DNA from: Streptomyces sp. DH41
Lineage (GTDB): Bacteria; Actinomycetota; Actinomycetes; Streptomycetales; Streptomycetaceae
Direction: 5' to 3'
DNA: 64,000 nt
Assembly (NCBI RefSeq): GCF_029813785.1
Contig: NZ_JARVKY010000015.1
Location: forward strand, 1-64,000
Of this stretch, positions 17,655-24,694 are shown one piece after another (the first letter of the stretch is position 1; every line of letters begins with the position of its first letter). The notes under the pieces were generated by a model that was not told the origin of the DNA, did no database searches, and saw only the letters and a list, made by a program, of their open reading frames with translations. Both the position numbers and the translations under genes were made by a program.

Positions 17655-19073
17655 TCAGTGGGCGGCCCCGCGCTCCTCTCGGATCCGGGTGACCACGCCG
17701 GCCACCGTCTGCCGGACCGCTTCCGTCTCCGTCAGGAAGTGCCAGTAGTCAGGGTGCCGGCCCTCGAGCGTGGTGATCGCCCGCTCCAGCCGGGCCACGG
17801 CGTCGTCCAGCGGGCGGGCGTGCTGCGGGTCGGGGGTGTTGCGGCCCGCCATGGCCAGGCGCTGGGCGTCGCGGATGGCGAAGCGGGTGCGCTCGATCTC
17901 CTGCTGGGGGTCCTTCTGCACGGCGTTCAGCTGCCGCAGCCGGTCACCGGCGGCCGAGACGGCCTCGTCGGTCGAGTTCAGCAGCGCTCGTACCGTCGAC
18001 AGCAGGGCGGTGGCGTCGGGCCAGCGCTGTTCGTCGCGGGCGGTCTGCGCCTCGGCCAGTTTCCGTTCGGCCTGCCGGACCGATTCGGTGGCCTGGTCCG
18101 GCACGGCCTGGAGGTCCTGCCAGCAGGCGACGGTGAACCGCCGCCGGAGCTCGCTCAGTACCGGTTCGACCTGTTCGGTGCGGGTGGTCAGTGCCTGGGC
18201 GCGGGTGCGCAGGGAGACCAGCCGGTGGCCGACCTCGGCGGCTCGCTCGGGCAGCCGTTCGGCCTCGGCGCGGACCGACTCGGCTTCTCGGGTGACTCGC
18301 TCCGCCCGGTCGAGAGTCTGGGGCACGCCGTGCTGTCCGGCGCCCTGGTTCAGCCGTGTCAGTTCCGGGCCGAGGGTGGCGAGCCGGGCGGCGAGGTCGT
18401 CCGCCGTCAGCCCGGCTCCTCGTGCGGCGTCCAGGGCGTTGGAGGCGGCGAGCAGGGTCTGCCGGGCGCGTTCGACGGCGGGCGCCAGCCGGGCCAGCTG
18501 GGTCTCGGCCTTGCCGAGCAGGGGGCCCAGGCCGTCGGCGAAGCGGTCCAGGTCGCGCTTGACCCGGCCGAGCTCGTTCTTGGCGGTGGTCAGTTCGTCG
18601 CGGGCGCGGGAGGCCGCGGATGCCTCCAGGTCGTCGCGGTCCAGATCGTGGGCGTCGACGGCGTTGATGTACTGGTGGCTGACCTCGTCGATGCGCCGGC
18701 CGAGCGCCTCGAAGTCGGTGACCGCCCGCCGGGCGGCGGGGGAGGCGTCGACGGCCGCGATCGTCTCTATCGAGATCCGCAGGTCACGCTGGGCGGTGTC
18801 CAGCTCGTAGAAGGCGGCCGCCGCGTCGTCCTTCGCCGCCTGCGCATCCGCCCGCTGGCTCTCGGCCCGCCCGCCGAACCAGCGCCGGGTGCCGCCCCCG
18901 GCGAACGCGGCGGGCAGTGCGAGCACCGCGAGGAGCGGCAGGCCCACGAGGGCGAGCGTGTCACGGACCGCGCCGGAACCGCCGCGGCGGTGGCCGTGGC
19001 GGTGGGAATGGTGCGGCAGGCGCTGCGCGCGCGGCACCATCGGCGAGTACGGCTGCGATGGTGTCGCCGTCAC
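17655..19073 (-). CDS. Membrane-anchored coiled-coil protein of unknown function
   Basis: The 472-residue product has a His/Arg-rich N-terminus, one membrane segment (LVGLPLLAVLALPAAFAGG, about residues 42-60) and then about 380 residues of alanine/glutamate/arginine-rich heptad-like helix. It resembles TPM- or apolipoprotein-like actinobacterial envelope proteins, but I cannot name a family. The GTG at 19073 is chosen because GGGAGAGGG lies just before it; the longer reading frame to 19136 lacks support. It probably acts at the inner face or outside of the membrane as a structural or organising protein. Confidence 0.75.
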   Translation of the reverse strand: MTATPSQPYSPMVPRAQRLPHHSHRHGHRRGGSGAVRDTLALVGLPLLAVLALPAAFAGGGTRRWFGGRAESQRADAQAAKDDAAAAFYELDTAQRDLRISIETIAAVDASPAARRAVTDFEALGRRIDEVSHQYINAVDAHDLDRDDLEASAASRARDELTTAKNELGRVKRDLDRFADGLGPLLGKAETQLARLAPAVERARQTLLAASNALDAARGAGLTADDLAARLATLGPELTRLNQGAGQHGVPQTLDRAERVTREAESVRAEAERLPERAAEVGHRLVSLRTRAQALTTRTEQVEPVLSELRRRFTVACWQDLQAVPDQATESVRQAERKLAEAQTARDEQRWPDATALLSTVRALLNSTDEAVSAAGDRLRQLNAVQKDPQQEIERTRFAIRDAQRLAMAGRNTPDPQHARPLDDAVARLERAITTLEGRHPDYWHFLTETEAVRQTVAGVVTRIREERGAAH

Positions 19074-19145
19074 ATCCCTCTCCCGTGTCGTCCGTCCTGC
19101 CCGGGTTTCATTCTCCCACCCGTAAGGGACGAACACACGGGCTGG

Positions 19146-19916
19146 TCAGTTCGCGATTCGGACCGTGACTTTGCCGTCCTGGGTCCGTGCGGTCACCACG
19201 TGGGAGCTGGCGTCGGCCCGGGGCACGGACACGTCGACCGATCCGTCGTCGGTCTCGGCGGACACCTTGTACGTGGCCCGGGGCAGGGCGACGGTCACGG
19301 AGCCGTCGTCGCTGTGGGTCTCCACCAGGTCCGGCACGGCCCCGAGTTCGAGGTGGACCGAGCCGTCCTGGGTGGACGCGTTCACCTGTCGGGAGGAGAC
19401 GTCCGCGTGCAGCGATCCGTCATCGCTGCGGAGCTTCAGCGGCCCCGTGGAGTCGCTGACGCGCACGGACCCGTCCGCCGTCCGGATGTCCAGCGAGTCC
19501 CTGAAGCCCTGTGCCCGCACGCTGCCGTCGTCGGTCTTGACCCGGACGGCGATGCCGCGCGGCACCTCCACGCGGTGCTTGGCGGCGCAGTCGGCGGCCA
19601 GCCCGGAGCACCGCATCCGCAGCACCAGCCGGTCGTCGTCCATCTTCCAGGTCACCTCGGGTCCGGAGCCGATGGCGACCGACCCGGAGAACCACCGGGT
19701 GACCTCGACCTTCCCGGACCCTTGGTCGTCCGAGGCGACGACCTCCACGTCGGAGTCGTCGGAGTCGACGGTGAGTGTGCGGCCCTGAAGGGCGAAGGAC
19801 CGGTGCTCGGGCTCCTTGTCGTCCGAGGCGGAGGCACAGGCGCTGAGACCCGCGACGAGAACGGCGACGGCGCCGAAGGCGGCGAACGCGCGAGCAGGAA
19901 CGGTACGGGCGGCCAT
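19146..19916 (-). CDS. DUF4097-type secreted lipoprotein with DGSV repeats
   Basis: The 256-residue protein opens with a lipoprotein signal ending in the lipobox LSAC (about residue 28). The mature part is a repetitive beta-strand protein in which the motif DDGSV or QDGSV recurs about eight times at a spacing of roughly 20 residues, as in DUF4097/DUF2154 beta-solenoids. Two cysteines in the RMRCSGLAADCAAK stretch may form a disulfide. The ATG at 19916 follows CAGGGGGATTCGTC. It should sit on the outer face of the membrane; its role is unknown. Confidence 0.82.
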   Translation of the reverse strand: MAARTVPARAFAAFGAVAVLVAGLSACASASDDKEPEHRSFALQGRTLTVDSDDSDVEVVASDDQGSGKVEVTRWFSGSVAIGSGPEVTWKMDDDRLVLRMRCSGLAADCAAKHRVEVPRGIAVRVKTDDGSVRAQGFRDSLDIRTADGSVRVSDSTGPLKLRSDDGSLHADVSSRQVNASTQDGSVHLELGAVPDLVETHSDDGSVTVALPRATYKVSAETDDGSVDVSVPRADASSHVVTARTQDGKVTVRIAN

Positions 19917-20139
19917 GACGAATCCCCCTGGGACGGTCGACGAGGTGCCGCGCCCTGAGCCGTTCCGGAGTGGAAGAGGCCCTTGCCGACGAGGCTCTTC
20001 GACCGTACTGAGCACCGGCGGGCGCCGGGATCCGGGCCACTACCGGATCGAGGGTGGGGTTAACCCCCGGTCAGGGCACTGCCCGGCCCACACGTTTGCC
20101 GGGCAGTGCCCTGGGCCATGTAGGCTGTCGACTCGTCCT

Positions 20140-20214
<75 letters not shown>

Positions 20215-20240
20215 GGACCGGCGCCGATCCCGTCGGTGCG

Positions 20241-20269
20241 GAGGCCCCCGGAGATCTTCCGGGGGCCTC
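20241..20269 (+). terminator. Terminator of the tRNA-Val gene
   Basis: Arms GAGGCCCCCGGA (20241-20252) and TCCGGGGGCCTC (20258-20269) pair perfectly over 12 bp around the loop GATCT. The hairpin begins 26 bases after the tRNA CCA end, fitting an intrinsic terminator. Confidence 0.8.
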
Positions 20270-20299
20270 TCGCGTGCGGTCGTTCGTGACCTCCCTAGG

Positions 20300-20761
20300 A
20301 TGAGGTCCGTGAGCCGCCCCGAGCAGCACGTCCAGCGACCGCCCGTGCGGTGGTGGCAGGCCGTGTGCGTGCTCGGGTTGCTGGCCGGGTTGCTGGGTAT
20401 GCACGGGCTGGCGCCCGGCGGGGGCCTTGCGGAGAGCTCGCTTCCGGCTCATCCGGAGCACTCCGCCCGGCACGCCGCAGGGCTCTCAGTGCCCTCAGTG
20501 CCCTCAGTGCCGGTGGCCGCCGGGACGGCGCACGCCGGGTGTCCGCAGGACGACGGTTCCTGCGGCGGCGGACATCTCGAGCACGCCGACGCGGTGTGCG
20601 CGTCCGGCGCGGTGAGCGACGGGCCGGTGCTGGCCGCGCCCGCTCCCGACCCGGTCCCCACCGCCGTGTGCGATGGCGTCGTGTGCGCTTACGCGGCCGA
20701 CGCACCGGACGGCGCGCGGGCACCGCCCTCCCTGGCCGAACTCCAGCTCCTGCGGATATAG
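20300..20761 (+). CDS. DUF6153 family membrane protein
   Basis: The 153-residue protein has one N-terminal membrane segment (VCVLGLLAGLLGMHGLAPGGG), the hallmark of DUF6153. A histidine- and cysteine-containing extracytoplasmic part follows (HPEHSARH, CPQDDGSCGGGHLEH), which could bind metal. In Streptomyces this family is typically adjacent to a DUF305 gene, as here (82 bases downstream). The likely setting is copper or other metal handling at the membrane; no direct function is known. Start is the ATG at 20300, with a GTG nine bases later as alternative. Confidence 0.78.
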   Translation: MRSVSRPEQHVQRPPVRWWQAVCVLGLLAGLLGMHGLAPGGGLAESSLPAHPEHSARHAAGLSVPSVPSVPVAAGTAHAGCPQDDGSCGGGHLEHADAVCASGAVSDGPVLAAPAPDPVPTAVCDGVVCAYAADAPDGARAPPSLAELQLLRI

Positions 20762-20843
20762 ACACCGCCCCCCTCGCACCCGCGCCGCCGAGCGCGGCGC
20801 GGTGCACAGGCATGTCGATCCCCCTCACAGCAGGAGTTCACGC

Positions 20844-21485
20844 ATGAACAGCATCCGTACCCTGACGCGCCATACCGCCCTGGTGCCCGCGACCGTCGCC
20901 GCCGCCTTCGTCCTCGCCGCCTGCGGGGGCGACGGCGACGGCGGGACCGCTCACGAGGGTCCCCACGGCTCGGCCTCCGCGAGCGCCGACGCGGCCCAGG
21001 AGGCGCACAACGCCCAGGACGTGGCCTTCGCGCAGGGCATGATCCCGCACCACCGGCAGGCGCTGGAGATGGCGCGACTGGCCGCCGGCCGTTCCGCGTC
21101 GGCCGAGGTCGAGGACCTCGCGGCACGCATCGAGAAGGCGCAGGATCCGGAGATCTCGACCATGACCGGCTGGCTGAAGGCCTGGGGCGAGGAGGTGCCG
21201 CAGGCCACGGAGCCGATGCCCGGCATGGACGGCCACTCGGCACACTCCGGCATGCCCGGGATGATGGACGGCCAGGACATGGCGGAGCTGGAGAAGGCGT
21301 CCGGCAAGGTCTTCGACACGATGTTCCTGACCATGATGGTCGAGCACCACGAGGGCGCCGTCGAGATGGCCGCGACCGAGACGGCCAAGGGACGCTACGC
21401 CCCCGCCAAGGCTCTGGCCGACGACATCGCCACCGCGCAGAACGCCGAGATCACCGAGATGAACAAGCTCCTCGGCAGGGACTGA
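20844..21485 (+). CDS. DUF305 family lipoprotein
   Basis: The 213-residue protein has a signal peptide ending in the lipobox LAAC (about residue 26), then a Gly/Asp/Ser linker and a four-helix DUF305 domain. The two repeats of the family are visible: FAQGMIPHHRQALEMA and TMMVEHHEGAVEMA, each with the paired histidines that may bind metal. A Met/His-rich linker (PMPGMDGHSAHSGMPGMM) is typical of copper-binding proteins. ATG at 20844 follows CAGGAGTTCACGC. It likely works outside the membrane with the DUF6153 protein. Confidence 0.9.
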   Translation: MNSIRTLTRHTALVPATVAAAFVLAACGGDGDGGTAHEGPHGSASASADAAQEAHNAQDVAFAQGMIPHHRQALEMARLAAGRSASAEVEDLAARIEKAQDPEISTMTGWLKAWGEEVPQATEPMPGMDGHSAHSGMPGMMDGQDMAELEKASGKVFDTMFLTMMVEHHEGAVEMAATETAKGRYAPAKALADDIATAQNAEITEMNKLLGRD

Positions 21486-21535
21486 CCCGGCAGGGGCTGA
21501 CCTGACGGGGACGGAACGTCCTCGCGGTACGCACG

Positions 21536-21579
21536 GACCCCGCCGGGGTGACGCTGCTCAGGCGTCCCCGGGCGGGGTC
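21536..21579. terminator. Convergent terminator hairpin after the DUF305 gene
   Basis: Arms GACCCCGCC (21536-21544) and GGCGGGGTC (21571-21579) pair over 9 bp, with further partly mismatched pairing inside. It lies between the DUF305 gene and the convergent small gene, overlapping the last codons of the latter, and could stop both transcripts. Confidence 0.45.
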
Positions 21580-21914
21580 TCCCGGGCAGAGGCCTCGTGG
21601 GCGCGTTTCAGCTCCGAGCGGGCGTCCACCTGGTCGGGGCCGGTGATCTCCGACCAGTAGCGATGGGTACTGACGAACACGGCGAGCTCGCGCTCACGCT
21701 GACGGAGCTTCTCCACCTCGGCCTGTTCGTCCGCGGACCAGCCGGGCGAGGCCGGGCGCTCGACCTTGCGCCAGCCGTTGTCGTCGCTGAATCCGTCGAG
21801 CGGCTCGACGGACCATGGAAGTCTCTTCAGCAGGGCCGTCAGCTCGGCCCGGACCTGATGCAGTTCCTCCTGACCGGCGAGGAGGTCACTGGGGAAATCA
21901 TAGGTCGTAGCCAC
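21558..21914 (-). CDS. Small conserved hypothetical protein
   Basis: The 118-residue protein is hydrophilic and probably cytosolic. It opens MATTYDFPSDLLAGQEELHQ and contains two predicted helices flanking a Trp-rich middle (LPWSVEPLDGFSDDNGWRKV), with HRYWSEITGPDQVDARSELKRAH near the end. Third-position GC and a plausible ATG support a real gene. I know similar short proteins in Streptomyces but no assigned function. Confidence 0.65.
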   Translation of the reverse strand: MATTYDFPSDLLAGQEELHQVRAELTALLKRLPWSVEPLDGFSDDNGWRKVERPASPGWSADEQAEVEKLRQRERELAVFVSTHRYWSEITGPDQVDARSELKRAHEASARETPPGDA

Positions 21915-22136
21915 GTTTCAATGATACGCCTGTTCGATTTTGAGGCGCGCGTTCCCTTCGGTGGTTCACGCGAAAGGGTGGCGCCGTAGGGGAGCAGCGG
22001 AGTCGGGCGCCGTCCCGGGGCCCGACTCCGCTGCCCGCGGCCCGAGTCCGCCGCCGGCCGACTGTCCCAGGTCTGCCGCCGGGGCCGACGGGCCCGGGTC
22101 CGCCGCCGGGGCCGACTGTCAGACCCCTGCCCTACC

Positions 22137-22679
22137 GTGAAGGACATGGATGGCATGGATGGGCGGGCCGGGAAGGGCGGGGAGCGGGTGCGCCTGGTCC
22201 CCTGGGCGGAGGGGGACCTGTGGCTGCTGCGCAGGACCAACAGTCCCGAGATGACCGTGCACCTGGGCGGACCGGAGACCGAGGAGCAGCTCGCGGCTCG
22301 GCACCGGCGGTACGCGGATCTGGGACCGGGGCGGATGTACCGGGTCACATCGGCGGACGGCGGCGAGACCGTCGGTTCGATCGGATACTGGCCGCGGACC
22401 TGGCAGGGCGTGGAGGTCTGGGAGACCGGGTGGGCGGTGCTGCCCGAGTTCCAGCGGCGGGGACTGGCCGTCCGGGCGGCCCGTGCGGTGCGGGACGCGG
22501 CCCGGGCCGACGGGACGCACCGGTATCTGCACGCGTTCCCGAAAGTCGACCACGCCGCCTCCAACGCGGTCTGCCGCGGGGCGGGGTTCACCCTGCTCGG
22601 ACAGGCCGACTTCGAGTATCCGAAGGGCCACTGGATCAGATCGAACGACTGGCGGGTGGACCTGGAGAGAGGAGACTGA
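22137..22679 (+). CDS. GNAT-family N-acetyltransferase
   Basis: The 180-residue protein has a GNAT fold. Motif A is visible as GWAVLPEFQRRGLAVRAARA (about residue 100), followed by ASNAVCRGAGFTLLGQADFEYP, where an N-terminal amino-acid acetyltransferase would hold its acceptor pocket. It is RimJ-like in layout. Several ATG codons lie at the start (22137, 22146, 22155), so the exact N-terminus is uncertain. The DUF2277 gene follows four bases after its stop. Confidence 0.85.
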   Translation: MKDMDGMDGRAGKGGERVRLVPWAEGDLWLLRRTNSPEMTVHLGGPETEEQLAARHRRYADLGPGRMYRVTSADGGETVGSIGYWPRTWQGVEVWETGWAVLPEFQRRGLAVRAARAVRDAARADGTHRYLHAFPKVDHAASNAVCRGAGFTLLGQADFEYPKGHWIRSNDWRVDLERGD

Positions 22680-22683
22680 CGCC

Positions 22684-22917
22684 ATGTGCCGCAGCATCAA
22701 GACACTGCGTCCGCCCGTGCTGGCCGAGGAGGCCACCGAGGACGAGATCAGGGCCGCGGCCCTGCAGTACGTGCGCAAGATCTCCGGGTTCCGCGCGCCG
22801 GCCGCGCACAACCGGGAGGTCTTCGATCGGGCCGTGGAGGCCGTCGCCGGGGCCACGGCCGACCTGCTGGCCGGCCTGGAGGTACGGGGAGGCGCCGGCA
22901 CCCGGCGTGCCTCGTGA
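22684..22917 (+). CDS. DUF2277 family protein
   Basis: The 77-residue protein opens MCRSIKTLRPP and contains EEIRAAALQYVRKISGFRAP-like sequence, the signature of DUF2277, a short family widespread in actinobacteria with no known function. The ATG at 22684 overlaps the AGAGGAGACTGACGCC region after the GNAT stop, so the two genes form an operon. It is small, helical and cytosolic. Confidence 0.88.
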   Translation: MCRSIKTLRPPVLAEEATEDEIRAAALQYVRKISGFRAPAAHNREVFDRAVEAVAGATADLLAGLEVRGGAGTRRAS

Positions 22918-23004
22918 CACCGTGCCGCGCACGTCCCCGTCCCCGTCACCGGCCCTGACCGGCCTTGGCGGGCGTTAGCCGACTTGGCGAGGCCCGCCCG
23001 CTAC

Positions 23005-23052
23005 GAAGCCCGTCCGTCATGAAGCCCGTCCGTCATGAAGCCCGTCCGTCAT
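23005..23052. repeat. Three exact tandem copies of a 16-bp unit
   Basis: The unit GAAGCCCGTCCGTCAT occurs at 23005, 23021 and 23037 with no mismatches. It lies between the DUF2277 gene and the hairpin at the end of the VTT-family gene. It appears non-coding and may be a slippage product. Confidence 0.85.
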
Positions 23053-23059
23053 GAAACCC

Positions 23060-23088
23060 GGAGGCTTCGTACCCGCTACGAAGCCTCC
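23060..23088. terminator. Terminator overlapping the 3' end of the VTT-family gene
   Basis: Arms GGAGGCTTCGTA (23060-23071) and TACGAAGCCTCC (23077-23088) pair perfectly over 12 bp around the loop CCCGC. The stop codon of the minus-strand gene (23076-23078) lies in the hairpin. It can serve both convergent genes. Confidence 0.75.
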
Positions 23089-23717
23089 GTCGCCCTGGGC
23101 TGGCGGCGCATCAGGTATGCCGCCCCCGCGCCCGCGCCGAAGAGCGCCACCAGCGACACCGCCGCCCCCAGCCAGGTCGCGCCCAGCCACTGCCCGCCGA
23201 AGTAGCCGAGGGCGACGCTGTAGACGGCCCAGGCCAGTCCGGCGAGGGCCGACCAGGGGAGGAACTCGCGGACCCGGCGGTGGGCGGAACCGGCGATGAG
23301 AGAGACGACCGAGCGGCCGGCCGGGGCGAAACGGGCCAGCACGACGAGGGCGCCGCCGCCACGGGCGAGGGCTCCGCCGAGACGTTCCTGCGCCGTGGTC
23401 AGCCTGCGGGAACGGGCGATCGCGCGGTCCAGTCGCGGCCCGCCGCGCCAGGCGAGGCGGTAGACCGCGAGGTCACCGAGGACGGACGCGGTCGCCGCGC
23501 ACAGCGTCAGGACCAGGATGTCGGGGACGTCCTGCGGAACCCGCCCGGCGGCTGCCGCGCCCGTACCCGCGGCCGCCGCCGTGGCGGCCGTGATCACCAG
23601 GACGCCGCTCGGCAGCACCGGCAGGAAGATGTCGAGGAGCACCGAGACGGCCACCAGCACATAGATCCATGGGCTGCTGACCAGCGAACCGATACTCCCG
23701 AGACTGTCGAGCACCAC
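23076..23717 (-). CDS. DedA/VTT-family membrane protein
   Basis: The 213-residue membrane protein carries the VTT pattern in divergent form: a first hydrophobic hairpin with FLPVLPSGVLVITAATAAA, a loop with YRLAWRGGPRLDRAIARSRR, and VVLARFAPAGRSVVSLIAGSAHRRVREFL, which holds the conserved arginine/glycine segment. It is shorter than the DedA protein at 14340 and lacks its tail. It likely supports lipid or lipid-linked substrate translocation. The start is GTG at 23717 or the adjacent GTG at 23714. Confidence 0.8.
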   Translation of the reverse strand: MVLDSLGSIGSLVSSPWIYVLVAVSVLLDIFLPVLPSGVLVITAATAAAAGTGAAAAGRVPQDVPDILVLTLCAATASVLGDLAVYRLAWRGGPRLDRAIARSRRLTTAQERLGGALARGGGALVVLARFAPAGRSVVSLIAGSAHRRVREFLPWSALAGLAWAVYSVALGYFGGQWLGATWLGAAVSLVALFGAGAGAAYLMRRQPRATEAS

Positions 23718-24010
23718 AACTCCCCGTTACTCCCCCCGTGAGCCGGTCCATGCCGCGAGACGCGGGGGCGGCAGGAGCGGCCTCTGACAGCCATCCAGCG
23801 TACGCCCGGGGTGTGACAGGCGGTTCACAGGGGGCTTGTGTGATCGGCACGGAGCGTTCACCCCAGAGGGATTGTTCACGTGCCGACGGGGTCCTGCCTC
23901 AGGGTTCGCGCGCCGTCACTCCCGGCGCTGGACACCGCCGGGAGCGACGGCGGTGCCCCGGTCCACGGTCCGTTCCGGACCGGTCGGGAGGGGACGCCGC
24001 TCAGGGTCGG
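23718..24010. other. Intergenic region between the VTT-family and DoxX genes
   Basis: This 293-bp stretch holds no convincing gene. Reading frames crossing it are overlaps of real genes in other frames. It should contain the promoter of the VTT-family gene near 23718-23790 and the 3' end of the DoxX transcript. Confidence 0.4.
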
Positions 24011-24466
24011 TCAGGCGGCGACCGGCGTCTGCCGCTCCGAGGGGGCCTGCTCCTGCCCGGACGTGCGCCGGGCGAAGAGCCGGTCCAGGCCGAAGGCGCC
24101 GGAGCCGGTGAAGGCCAGCAGCAGGAAGGCCCAGCAGAACATGGCGGAGGCTTCGCCGCCGTTCTCCATCGGCCACAGGGCGCCCGGCTGGTGCACCTTG
24201 AAGTACGCGTAGGCCATGGAACCCGAGGAGACGATCGCGGCGGCCCGGGTGCCGAGGCCGAGCATGACGAGGCTGCCGCCGACCAACTGGATCACGGCCG
24301 CGTACCAGCCGGGCCAGGTGCCCGACTCGATCGTGCCGCCGGTGCCCGAGGCGCCGCCGAGGACGCCGAAGAGGGAGGCCGCGCCGTGGCAGGCGAAGAG
24401 CAGGCCGACGACTATGCGGAACAGGCCAAGGGCGTAGGGCTGGGCGCTGTTGAGGCGTTCGGACAT
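24011..24466 (-). CDS. DoxX-family membrane protein
   Basis: The 151-residue protein has four membrane segments with the DoxX signature GLFRIVVGLLFACHGAASLFG, then IQLVGGSLVMLGLGTRAAA and the last helix before DRLFARRTSGQ. DoxX proteins are linked to redox and thiosulfate/sulfur stress at the membrane. The ATG at 24466 follows AAGGAGCACCCCCAC, an ideal ribosome-binding site. Upstream lie a perfect ACTTGCAAGT palindrome and, further up, a CebR-type box, which suggest regulated expression. Confidence 0.88.
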   Translation of the reverse strand: MSERLNSAQPYALGLFRIVVGLLFACHGAASLFGVLGGASGTGGTIESGTWPGWYAAVIQLVGGSLVMLGLGTRAAAIVSSGSMAYAYFKVHQPGALWPMENGGEASAMFCWAFLLLAFTGSGAFGLDRLFARRTSGQEQAPSERQTPVAA

Positions 24467-24555
24467 GTGGGGGTGCTCCTTCGGTCGGACCGGCCAGGTG
24501 GGGCCGGTGGGGACGGAACCGAGTGGGCTGCCCACGTTAGGTGCGCCTTACGAGT

Positions 24556-24565
24556 ACTTGCAAGT
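24556..24565. promoter_or_regulatory. Palindromic operator candidate upstream of the DoxX gene
   Basis: ACTTGCAAGT is a perfect 10-bp palindrome, extended by the imperfect surroundings GAGTACTTGCAAGTTC. Dyads with this look are used by HxlR/MarR-type winged-helix regulators. It sits about 90 bases before the DoxX start, where its promoter would be expected. No HxlR gene is adjacent. Confidence 0.4.
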
Positions 24566-24624
24566 TCAACATTTGGCCATGACTTGGCGCATGGTCACCC
24601 TTCCGCTCCGGTCGCCGTCGCAGG

Positions 24625-24638
24625 TGGGAGCGCTCCCA
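24625..24638. promoter_or_regulatory. CebR-type operator (TGGGAGCGCTCCCA), DoxX side
   Basis: The 14-bp palindrome matches the published Streptomyces CebR operator exactly, and the flanks extend the dyad to GTGGGAGCGCTCCCAC. CebR represses cellulose and cello-oligosaccharide use genes. Here it lies 159 bases upstream of the DoxX start and 57 bases after the PhoD stop, so its target is unclear. It may control DoxX or act on a distal promoter. Confidence 0.6.
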
Positions 24639-24694
24639 CTGGCGCGGCGAAGGCCGCCGGTGTGACTGGATTCATACCCGGCCGCGCCTCCGGC

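Noticed and set aside
24011-24535. Longer DoxX start at 24535
   Set aside because: The added residues are not membrane-protein-like and the ideal ribosome-binding site (AAGGAG) precedes the ATG at 24466.
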